Shown here: positions 1-6,762 of the stretch, piece after piece
Numbering within the stretch: position 1 is the first letter of the stretch
Layout of the letters: the number at the start of each line of letters is the position of its first letter
Assembly: GCA_937978655.1 (NCBI GenBank)
Contig: CALJUX010000070.1
Span: forward strand, 38,029 to 102,028
Reading direction: 5' to 3'
Length of the DNA: 64,000 nt
Source of the DNA: an uncultured Chromatiaceae bacterium
GTDB lineage: Bacteria > Pseudomonadota > Gammaproteobacteria > Enterobacterales > Alteromonadaceae
Program-made: the position numbers and the translations under genes
Notes under the pieces: generated by a model
The model's input: the letters and a program-made list of their open reading frames with translations, nothing else
Told to the model about the DNA's origin: nothing
Databases searched by the model: none

Positions 1-728
1 TCACGCCGGCGTGGCTGTTCCAGGCCGATGATCAGAATACGATCTGCGCCCAAATGGATAGGCGCGCTGAGCGGCGCCAGCTGATTCACCGAACCATCGC
101 CAAAATACTGCTGGTTGATCCGCACCGATGGCATGACCAGCGGGATCGCGGCTGAGGCCATCAGATGGTGGATGCCGAGCAGGGTGCGCTGGCCGCAGCG
201 CCGGGAGCGTTGCCATTCATGAGCATGATGGCTTTGGAAAAAGGTGATGGAATCGCCACTGTTGTAACAGCTGGCGGTGACCGAGACGCTGTCCAGATAA
301 CCGCCCATGATGTTACGGTCCAGCCGTTTCAGGTCGAGCATGTTATTGAGTAGCACCTTCAGCGGCTTATTATCCAGCATCGATACCGGTTTGTGATTGG
401 CATAATCGGCCTGAAATGCACTCAAAAAGCCGCGAACCAGATGCCAGGTCGCGCGAATGTAGTCGGAGTAATACACCTGCCCGGTATGGAAATTTTTCCA
501 AACCCACTCCAGTTTTTTCACGCCGAGCTGAAAGCAGCTGGCATAACAGGCAATGGCAGTGCCGTTGATGGCGCCGGCTGAGGTGCCGCAGACGATTTGG
601 AACGGAATTTTACTGTTGCGGGGGTATTGTTGCGCTATGGCTTTTAACACTCCGACCTGATAGGCGGCACGGGCACCGCCTCCGGTCAACAGTACTGCAG
701 TTTTGGTCGATTTTGTTTTATCTGTCAT
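1..728 (-). CDS. Patatin-like phospholipase, C-terminal part cut off by window edge
   Basis: Reading the minus strand from the ATG at 726-728 gives 242 uninterrupted codons that run off position 1. The protein opens with a glycine-rich oxyanion loop (GGGARAAYQVG, residues about 17-27), has the nucleophile elbow GTSAG with Ser50, and a DG pair (Asp211) that would complete the Ser-Asp dyad of patatin-family lipid acyl hydrolases. No signal peptide is visible, so a cytoplasmic or inner-face membrane lipase acting on phospholipids is likely. The natural substrate is unknown. It is divergent from the DUF3014 gene. An overlapping minus-strand frame at 1-216 is only a shadow. Confidence 0.85.
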   Translation of the reverse strand, partial: MTDKTKSTKTAVLLTGGGARAAYQVGVLKAIAQQYPRNSKIPFQIVCGTSAGAINGTAIACYASCFQLGVKKLEWVWKNFHTGQVYYSDYIRATWHLVRGFLSAFQADYANHKPVSMLDNKPLKVLLNNMLDLKRLDRNIMGGYLDSVSVTASCYNSGDSITFFQSHHAHEWQRSRRCGQRTLLGIHHLMASAAIPLVMPSVRINQQYFGDGSVNQLAPLSAPIHLGADRILIIGLEQPRRR

Positions 729-914
729 AGAGATAGCAACATACGTCTGAATAGGCTAACTATTAACGATTGTGCTGTTTTAAGCAATGCTGTGACAGGT
801 CCGGCCATCAGCTTTAGTGCACAAAGTTGAAACTTTTCAATGGCCTTAGTAACTAAAACCAACAAAGCTGGGGTACAGTAATCCATCTGAGACCTATAAG
901 GAGTGGACGCATCT

Positions 915-1778
915 ATGTCAAATCAAGCCCAACCCCGTTCTGCGGCGTGGATAGCGCCGGTGCTGGTTCTGGTGCTCATCGCCGCGGCGGCCTGGTATCT
1001 GTTAACACCGCCACCGCCAGTTGAAAACACCGCCGCGTTACCGGAAACACCAGCAGTCAGCCAACCGGCGCCCGCGGTGGCAGAGCCTGCCGATAAACTC
1101 AGCACACAACCCGGTGGGGAAGATCAGCTGGCGGCGCAGGCCGACGATGCCGGCACTGATGTCGGCGCGGAAACGGAAGTGGCGCCACAACCGCAGTTGC
1201 CGCCACTGGACCAGTCTGATGAAGTGGTCAAGGCAGCATTTTTTGGCTTGAAATGGCAACCGGGTCTGGCTGCTTTATTTATCAACGAAGAAATGATCCG
1301 CCGTTTTGTTGTGCAGGTCGACAATATCGCCCAGGGCCGGCTGATTGCAGAGCAGGCGTTGTTTAAGGGGCTCAGCCAGGATTTCAGCGCCAAAGCCAAA
1401 GGCCAGGGCTATCAGCTCGACAAAGCCAATTATGCCCGGTATCAGCCTTATTTAGATTTGCTGGAAAGTGTGCCGCCAGAGCAGGTCGCGGCATTGTACA
1501 AACAGTTTTATCCGTTACTGCAGGCCGCTTATCTGGAATTGGGTTATCCCGATCAACAGTTTGACGATCGGCTGCAGCAGGCGATCAGCCTGTTGTTAAG
1601 TGCGCCGGAGGTCAGTGATGAACCGGATCTGACTCTGCCGTCGGTGCATTATGCGTTTGCAGATGCCGAGCTTGAACAGCTGGGGCAGGCACAAAAACAA
1701 ATGGTCCGGCTGGGGCAGGCGAATCAGCAACGGCTGAAATTACTGCTGGTGCAGTATCAGGCGGTATTAAAACGTTGA
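915..1778 (+). CDS. DUF3014 family membrane-anchored protein
   Basis: A 287-residue protein of the DUF3014 family; function unknown. One transmembrane segment lies at about residues 11-30, followed by a proline/acidic linker to about residue 100 and then the conserved helical domain that begins near LPPLDQSDE. The topology suggests an inner-membrane anchor with the domain in the periplasm. The ATG at 915 is preferred over an in-frame GTG at 903 because AAGGAG at 898-903 sits 11 bases before it and overlaps the GTG. Its stop overlaps the TTG start of the next gene by 4 bases, so the two are probably translationally coupled. Confidence 0.8.
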   Translation: MSNQAQPRSAAWIAPVLVLVLIAAAAWYLLTPPPPVENTAALPETPAVSQPAPAVAEPADKLSTQPGGEDQLAAQADDAGTDVGAETEVAPQPQLPPLDQSDEVVKAAFFGLKWQPGLAALFINEEMIRRFVVQVDNIAQGRLIAEQALFKGLSQDFSAKAKGQGYQLDKANYARYQPYLDLLESVPPEQVAALYKQFYPLLQAAYLELGYPDQQFDDRLQQAISLLLSAPEVSDEPDLTLPSVHYAFADAELEQLGQAQKQMVRLGQANQQRLKLLLVQYQAVLKR

Positions 1779-2365
1779 GCCTGCAGTTACCACCACTGGC
1801 GCCGGCGTTGCCTCGTCATGGCAGCGCCAGGGCACAACGTCTGGGCTGCTGGCTGCTGCAACGCCTCGGCTGGCAGGTGCGCGGCAATTTACCCGATGTG
1901 CCGAAGCTGGTCGCAGCGGTGGCGCCACATACCTCGAACTGGGACTTTATCGTCGCATTTGCCGCCAGTCTGGCGCTCGGAGTCAAAATATCCTTTCTGG
2001 GCAAACACAGTATATTTGTCTGGCCGCTTCGAAATTTTCTGCTCCGGTTTGGCGGTATCCCGGTCGAACGTAGTCAGCGCCACGGCATAGTGCCACAACT
2101 GGTGGCGACTTTTGCGCGCGAGCCCAAACTGCTGCTGGGCATTGCGCCTGAAGGCACCCGGAAAAAAGTGACGCAGTGGAAATCCGGTTTTTGGCATATT
2201 GCCAGTCAGGCCAATGTGCCTATCCAGCTGATTGGACTGGATTTTGCCAGCAAAACGCTGGTGTTTGGGCCTCTGCTGCAGCCCGGTGACAGCTTTGAGC
2301 AGGATCTGCCGCAGATGCGTGCGTTTTTTGCGCAGATGCAACCGAAGTATCCACAAAACTTCTGA
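1775..2365 (+). CDS. PlsC-like 1-acyl-glycerol-phosphate acyltransferase family protein
   Basis: 196 residues. The acyltransferase motifs are in order: HX4D as HTSNWD, the GGIPVER block, and EGTR (seen as PEGTRKK). These are the acyl-acceptor and phosphate-binding motifs of glycerolphosphate acyltransferases, and the enzyme probably transfers an acyl chain to a lipid at the inner membrane. The protein is shorter than E. coli PlsC (about 245 residues) and belongs to the compact PlsC-like group, so it may not be the essential housekeeping enzyme. The start is a TTG whose last two bases form part of the upstream TGA, which fits coupling to the DUF3014 gene. Confidence 0.8.
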   Translation: MSLQLPPLAPALPRHGSARAQRLGCWLLQRLGWQVRGNLPDVPKLVAAVAPHTSNWDFIVAFAASLALGVKISFLGKHSIFVWPLRNFLLRFGGIPVERSQRHGIVPQLVATFAREPKLLLGIAPEGTRKKVTQWKSGFWHIASQANVPIQLIGLDFASKTLVFGPLLQPGDSFEQDLPQMRAFFAQMQPKYPQNF

Positions 2366-2402
2366 CCTGCCGCGCTTTTTTCGGCATGGCGCCGATTTTA
2401 GG

Positions 2403-2431
2403 TTGCAGGCCCCGGCAGTTTTGCGCATAAT
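2403..2431 (+). promoter_or_regulatory. Probable sigma70 promoter of the 4.5S RNA gene
   Basis: TTGCAG at 2403-2408 and CATAAT at 2426-2431 are separated by 17 bases. Transcription would begin near 2438, leaving a 5' leader of about 33 bases before the mature SRP RNA. In E. coli the 4.5S precursor has a 5' leader removed by RNase P, so this arrangement is expected. Confidence 0.45.
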
Positions 2432-2470
2432 GCCGCCGCATTCATTGCTGACGTCCGTCAGCAACACTAT

Positions 2471-2583
2471 GGTGGCCTTATTGGTCCTCCCGCAATAGTA
2501 GTTCGTGAACCCGGTCAGGTCCGGAAGGAAGCAGCCGCAGCGAATGATCTATGTGCCGGGATGTGGCTGGTAAGGCTACCACC
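2471..2583 (+). ncRNA. ffs: 4.5S RNA of the signal recognition particle
   Basis: The conserved SRP RNA core GGTCAGGTCCGGAAGGAAGC (apical loop and Ffh-binding internal loop) occurs at about 2512-2531, followed by GTGCCGGGATGTGGCTGG, the other side of the domain IV hairpin. The outer arms GGTGGCC (2471) and the GGCTACCACC end pair to close a single long hairpin of about 113 nt, the bacterial small-SRP form. With Ffh it targets inner-membrane proteins co-translationally. The exact mature ends are estimated from the terminal pairing. The stretch from 2584 to 2699 holds nothing else recognisable. Confidence 0.95.
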
Positions 2584-2699
2584 CAAATTCTCCAGAATCC
2601 CCTGAAACCCTTGGAATACCTAGCCTGAATCGTCGGCTCACCTAATTCTCCAGACTGTTGATTTCCCCCTGAATAAACTTTTTCCCGACTGGTATCAGC

Positions 2700-2876
2700 T
2701 CATTGCTGCGCTTGTTGCTGCAGTTGCAGTTTGCGCTGGAAATCTTTGGTCACTATCGGTAATGCCGCCAGCACAATAGCCGGATCGAGCTGGTGTTGTT
2801 CCAGCAGCATAATCAGGTCTACCGCCAGTTTGATGGCCGGCGGCGCCTGATCTAATGGTGGGTTTATTCCGCTCAT
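2700..2876 (-). CDS. ybaM: YbaM family protein (DUF2496)
   Basis: A 58-residue ORF running from the ATG at 2874-2876 to the TGA at 2700-2702. Its core IKLAVDLIMLLEQHQL, then ALPIVTKDFQRKL, matches the E. coli YbaM pattern (KLAVDLIVLLE...ALDIVKRDYEKKL) closely. The function is unknown; it is a small, soluble, mostly helical protein. Its start overlaps the stop of the ComFB-like gene as ATGA, so the two are translationally coupled. In E. coli ybaM lies beside priC and apt; here priC is about 2.5 kb away, consistent with partial rearrangement of that neighbourhood. Confidence 0.85.
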   Translation of the reverse strand: MSGINPPLDQAPPAIKLAVDLIMLLEQHQLDPAIVLAALPIVTKDFQRKLQLQQQAQQ

Positions 2877-3169
2877 GCTTCGGCAGCGGCAACCGTTTCT
2901 GCTTTTTTATTATCCGGGCTGTCGAGGAAAGCGCGGGCTTTCGCCACAGCGTCTTTGACCCGGGTTACCATCTCAAAGCGTTCAGTCTGAGGCAGATAAA
3001 ACGCCATATCCACTTCATAACGAATGTATTTGCACGGCAACTGATTGAGCACAATGCAGCATAAATCAGCCAGATATTCGCTGTCATGTTCGTCTGCCAG
3101 CCCGAGTTCACTTAAATGGTCCAACATCAGCTTTTCATAATAGTTATGGATATCGTCATGTAATTTCAT
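2873..3169 (-). CDS. Late competence development ComFB family protein
   Basis: 98 residues. The ComFB-type core is visible: NYYEKLMLDHL near the N-terminus, then a DLCCIVLNQLPCKYIRYEVDMA segment (two vicinal Cys plus a third in LPCKY) and AFYLPQTE. ComFB domains have been linked to competence and more recently to nucleotide-signal binding in cyanobacteria; no activity can be read from this sequence. The ATG at 3169 is chosen over the adjoining TTG because GGGAG lies 8 bases upstream. It forms a two-gene unit with ybaM and is divergent from kynA. Confidence 0.75.
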   Translation of the reverse strand: MKLHDDIHNYYEKLMLDHLSELGLADEHDSEYLADLCCIVLNQLPCKYIRYEVDMAFYLPQTERFEMVTRVKDAVAKARAFLDSPDNKKAETVAAAEA

Positions 3170-3272
3170 CAACTACTCCCGTGTGTTGAGTAAATGTTGC
3201 CCAGAGGCAAGGGGTATGCAGCCAGCATAACCATTAGTTGGCAAAAACGCCACCGGACTGACCAGCGCCAAT

Positions 3273-3295
3273 GTACCGGTACTGTCAGCTGACAG
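3273..3295. promoter_or_regulatory. Adjoining palindromes upstream of kynA, candidate operator
   Basis: Two perfect palindromes abut in the divergent comFB-like/kynA spacer: GTACCGGTAC at 3273-3282 and CTGTCAGCTGACAG at 3282-3295. They end 53 bases before the kynA ATG. Such symmetry fits a dimeric repressor or activator site, but no regulator can be named. Confidence 0.35.
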
Positions 3296-3348
3296 CTGGC
3301 GGTCAGCACGTTAGACTAAGCCGTCTTCCTTCGGTCAGAATCATAAAA

Positions 3349-4449
3349 ATGCAAAAAAATACCACTCCCTGTTATTACGGCGATTACCTGCAACTGGACA
3401 AAATCCTCGCAGCACAGGCGCCGGAAAGTGCCCGCTACGGTGCTGAAGCGCACGATGAAACGCTGTTTATTGTGGTGCATCAGGTGTACGAACTTTGGTT
3501 CAAACAAATTTTGCACGAATTAAAAGCGGTGCTGACAGTATTTGCTGAACCTGTCATCCACGACCAGCAACTGACCGGCGTGGTGCATAAACTCAAGCGG
3601 GTGATCACGATTCAGCAGTTGCTGAATCAGCAGATCGGCGTGATGGAAACCATGACACCGCAGGACTTTATGTCGTTTCGCGATTATCTGGTGCCCGCGT
3701 CTGGTTTTCAGTCGGTACAGTTTAAAATGCTGGAAATTGGCCTTGGCCTGAAAAGCGAATTCCGCATCGATTTTGACAAAAACTCCTTTTATAACCGCCT
3801 GAATGACAAAGACCGCGAGTTTTTGCAGAGCTTTGAAAACCTGCCGTCATTATTTGAGCGGGTGCAAGCCTGGCTGGAACGGATGCCGTTTTTAGAATTC
3901 GGCGATTTCAGCTTCTGGCAGATGTATCAGCAGGTGACGGCGCAAATGCTGGATGAAGACCAGCAGACCGTGTTATCGATCAGCGCACTGGCCGACAACG
4001 AGCGGCAATTGCAGTTAGCTGAAATCGAACGCACCCGCGCTAAGTTTGCCGCCTTACTGGATATTGATAAATATGCTGAACTGCAGCAACAGGGCAGTTT
4101 CCGTTTAAGCCAGCGTGCAATGCTGGGGGCCTTGTTTATCAGTCTGTATCAGGAAGAACCGGTGTTTAATTTGCCGTTTCAGGTACTGACCTGCCTGACC
4201 GAAATTGACGAGAACCTGACGATTTGGCGTTACAAACACGCGATGATGGTCCAGCGTATGCTTGGCACTAAAATTGGTACTGGCGGTTCCAGTGGTCATG
4301 ATTATTTAAAACGCACCACCGAGAAAAACCGTATTTTCACTGACTTGTTCCATATGGCGACTTTTTTAGTGCCCAAAGCCAGCTTGCCGCTACTGCCGGC
4401 ACCGGTGCGGCGCCAGCTAGGGTTTTATTTCTCCGGGGACGCGCGCTGA
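3349..4449 (+). CDS. kynA: Tryptophan 2,3-dioxygenase
   Basis: A 366-residue haem dioxygenase that converts L-tryptophan to N-formylkynurenine, the first step of the kynurenine pathway. The distal-site block DETLFIVVHQVYELWFKQ (His44) and the signature GTGGSSGHDYL near residues 312-322 are clear; the proximal haem ligand is the His in WRYKHAMMVQR (about residue 297). It is longer than the roughly 280-300 residue proteobacterial enzymes and closer in size to eukaryotic ones. The start is the ATG at 3349, preceding the conserved YYGDYLQLD; upstream in-frame codons are not conserved-looking. No kynB or kynU lies nearby. It ends directly against the convergent deacetylase gene with no gap. Confidence 0.93.
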   Translation: MQKNTTPCYYGDYLQLDKILAAQAPESARYGAEAHDETLFIVVHQVYELWFKQILHELKAVLTVFAEPVIHDQQLTGVVHKLKRVITIQQLLNQQIGVMETMTPQDFMSFRDYLVPASGFQSVQFKMLEIGLGLKSEFRIDFDKNSFYNRLNDKDREFLQSFENLPSLFERVQAWLERMPFLEFGDFSFWQMYQQVTAQMLDEDQQTVLSISALADNERQLQLAEIERTRAKFAALLDIDKYAELQQQGSFRLSQRAMLGALFISLYQEEPVFNLPFQVLTCLTEIDENLTIWRYKHAMMVQRMLGTKIGTGGSSGHDYLKRTTEKNRIFTDLFHMATFLVPKASLPLLPAPVRRQLGFYFSGDAR

Positions 4450-5376
4450 TCAGTCCCAGCACAACGGCTGCGCCGGGGTAAACACGGCGCTGGCGGCGCG
4501 AAACAGCTGGCTGTGTACCGCAGTCAGCCGGGTCAGATCGCGTTGATAGCCGCCGCCGATCACCGCCGCCACCGGAATTTTTGCATCCTGACAGCGTGAA
4601 AAAACAAAGCGGTCCCGTTGATAAATACCGGCGGTGCTGATCTGCAGCAGGCCCAAATCATCATCCTGATGAATATCCACGCCGGCGTCATACAGTACTA
4701 AATCCGGCTGATGCAGCCGTAGCAAATAGTCAAAACTGCTGGCAAGCGCATCCAGATACTCGGGATCGGTGCAGTGGCTGGGCAGTGCGATGTCCCAGTC
4801 GGATTGTTGCTTGCGGGCCGGAAAGTTTTTCTCGCCATGCAAAGATGCGGTAACGACTCTCGGATTGTCAGTAAATAGCAGCGCGGTGCCATCCCCCTGA
4901 TGCACATCACAATCAAAGATCAGAATTTTTTCCACGCCCAGGTGTAATGCCTGGGCGGCGGCGACGGCTAAATCATTAAACAGACAAAAGCCGGCGCCTT
5001 CAGCGGCAAACGCATGGTGGTAACCGCCGCTTAAATGCAGGGCGACGCCGTGCTGAAGCGCCAGCTGCACAGTACGGATAGTGCCGCCGACCGATTGCAG
5101 ACTGCGCCGGATTAAAAACTCCGACCACGGAAAACCGATGCGGCGCATCGCTTTTGCATCAAGTTGGCCGCTGCAAAGCGCAGCGACGTATGCGCTCTGA
5201 TGCACCAGTGCGAGCTGCGCCACAGTTGCTGGTGGAGCATCGTAGTCAAACCAGCTGGCAGGCATGCCCGCCTGCAACAAATGCTGGTACAAAGCGCGGT
5301 ATTTACCGATGGGATAACGATGGCGTTCCGGCAAAACTAAATCACTGTAACAGTCGTGGTAGACCAGCGGCAGCAT
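4450..5376 (-). CDS. Histone deacetylase-like zinc amidohydrolase (AcuC/HDAC superfamily)
   Basis: 308 residues. Catalytic features of the arginase/HDAC fold are intact: tandem His (GGYHH, residues 120-121), zinc ligands Asp157 and His159 in DCDVHQGDG, Asp234 in YDAGVD, and the glycine-rich GGGY loop whose Tyr would stabilise the oxyanion. Bacterial members remove acetyl groups from small molecules or proteins such as acetyl-CoA synthetase; the substrate here is unknown. The start overlaps the priC stop by one base (TGATG), so it is the last gene of a minus-strand group dinG-TSUP-priC-HDAC. Confidence 0.9.
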   Translation of the reverse strand: MLPLVYHDCYSDLVLPERHRYPIGKYRALYQHLLQAGMPASWFDYDAPPATVAQLALVHQSAYVAALCSGQLDAKAMRRIGFPWSEFLIRRSLQSVGGTIRTVQLALQHGVALHLSGGYHHAFAAEGAGFCLFNDLAVAAAQALHLGVEKILIFDCDVHQGDGTALLFTDNPRVVTASLHGEKNFPARKQQSDWDIALPSHCTDPEYLDALASSFDYLLRLHQPDLVLYDAGVDIHQDDDLGLLQISTAGIYQRDRFVFSRCQDAKIPVAAVIGGGYQRDLTRLTAVHSQLFRAASAVFTPAQPLCWD

Positions 5377-5981
5377 CAGGATTTACGACCGCGTTGTTCG
5401 TACCACTGGATCTCGGCTTCCAGTGCACTGATCGCCTTACGGCAGCGGCCAAGCCGGGCGTGCAGTGCCAGCTGCACCGCTGGCGGCTGTTGTTGCTGGG
5501 CTGATTCCTGCACCATGTCCTGCAAGCGGCGCTCAAATCCCCGGTACTCAGCCAGCTTCTGATGCATCGCCTGTGCGGTACCACCAAGTTGGGCCAGCAG
5601 CTGACCGGCCTGATGCCTGCTATTGGTGTCGGCCGGCGTTTTGCTGCGCGCGGCCCGCCATTTCGGTGCCTGTTCTTTTTTCCGCACATCCTGACTGGCA
5701 AAGGCCTGCATCAGCGCCTGCAGCTGCGCGGCCAGTTTTTCGCACAGCAGCTGTTGTGATTGCATGACCTGCGGTTTGCCTTGGTAAGATTTGATGCGCT
5801 GACACAGCTGCATACTTTCCTGCACATAATCCAGCAGATGGCGGGAACGGCTCTGAAACAGCTGGGAAGAAAAACAATCGCGTTGTTGCCAGTCCGGCAG
5901 CTGTTGATCCAGCTTGCCGGCACGGGCGGCCAGTGTCAGCAGTTGCTGTTCAAGCTGGTGCAGCAGCTGCTCTGTCGCCAT
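5376..5981 (-). CDS. priC: Primosomal replication protein PriC
   Basis: About 201 residues, helical and Gln-rich, with the C-terminal PriC pattern YRGFERRLQDM...LHARLGRCRKAISALEAEI. PriC reloads the replicative helicase DnaB at stalled forks by a PriA-independent route. The ORF is open to an ATG at 6005, but the ATG at 5981 is preferred because it overlaps the stop of the upstream transporter (TGATG) and has GGAG 9 bases upstream. The protein is somewhat longer than the E. coli one (175). The assignment rests on the C-terminal pattern, as the N-terminal half of PriC is poorly conserved. Confidence 0.75.
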   Translation of the reverse strand: MATEQLLHQLEQQLLTLAARAGKLDQQLPDWQQRDCFSSQLFQSRSRHLLDYVQESMQLCQRIKSYQGKPQVMQSQQLLCEKLAAQLQALMQAFASQDVRKKEQAPKWRAARSKTPADTNSRHQAGQLLAQLGGTAQAMHQKLAEYRGFERRLQDMVQESAQQQQPPAVQLALHARLGRCRKAISALEAEIQWYEQRGRKS

Positions 5982-6760
5982 CAGGTCGGGCTCCATTGTT
6001 GCCATAATAAACGTGAGGCGATGGCCATCACCATTAGAATAAACAAGGGTTTAATTAATTTGCTGCCAAAGCGGATAGCAGTATGAGCGCCTAAATACGA
6101 GCCAGCCATCAGGCAAATGCCCATCGCAAGTCCAAGCTGATAATGAATATGCCCGAGCAGGCCAAAGGTCACTAAGGCCACGCCGTTGGAGATAAAATTC
6201 ATCGTGCGCGCCAGGCCGCTGGTCAGCAACAGATTGATTTTATACAGCGCCATGCTCGATACCATCCAGAATGAACCGGTCCCCGGGCCGGCAATGCCGT
6301 CATAAAAACCCAGGCTGAAGCCTTGCAGCCGCTGGGTCCAGATGTGCCTGCCGGTTTGCGCCGGCAACTGTTGCTGGTCATCCTGCGGGACTTTGGCGAA
6401 CAAACTGTACAGCGCGGCCAGCAGGATCAGCAGCGGCAGCACTTTTTCCAGTGCCGCTTTGCTGATTTGCTCAACGACTAACACCCCGATGCAGGCCCCG
6501 ACAGCCGTCGCAAGCAAGGCATGGCGCCAGAACTGTGGGTCGAACAGCTTTTTCTTATAATAAGTGTAAGACGCGGTCAGCGAGCCAAAAGTCGCCGCCA
6601 GTTTATTGGTCCCAAGCACCAGATGAGGCGGCAGTCCCGCGGTTAATAACGCCGGCACTGTTAACAAACCGCCGCCACCGGCGATCGCATCAATAAAGCC
6701 GGCCAGAAATGCCACCGCACACAACAGTGCCAGTGTGGTGGGGTCGAGTAAAACTTCCAT
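5981..6760 (-). CDS. TSUP family (TauE/SafE-type) membrane transporter, YfcA-like
   Basis: 259 residues with about eight hydrophobic segments. The two half-repeats each carry the TSUP signature: GFIDAIAGGGGLLTVPALL near the N-terminus followed by LGTNKLAA, and GFYDGIAGPGTGSFWM in the second half. Relatives export sulfite or organosulfur compounds, but for the YfcA-like subgroup the substrate is unknown. It lies 2 bases downstream of dinG and overlaps priC, so it is probably co-transcribed with both. Confidence 0.9.
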   Translation of the reverse strand: MEVLLDPTTLALLCAVAFLAGFIDAIAGGGGLLTVPALLTAGLPPHLVLGTNKLAATFGSLTASYTYYKKKLFDPQFWRHALLATAVGACIGVLVVEQISKAALEKVLPLLILLAALYSLFAKVPQDDQQQLPAQTGRHIWTQRLQGFSLGFYDGIAGPGTGSFWMVSSMALYKINLLLTSGLARTMNFISNGVALVTFGLLGHIHYQLGLAMGICLMAGSYLGAHTAIRFGSKLIKPLFILMVMAIASRLLWQQWSPT

Positions 6761-6762
6761 GG

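Noticed and set aside
1..216. 71-codon minus-strand ORF at the window start
   Set aside because: It overlaps the patatin-like gene in another frame and has no domain; the patatin frame has all catalytic motifs.
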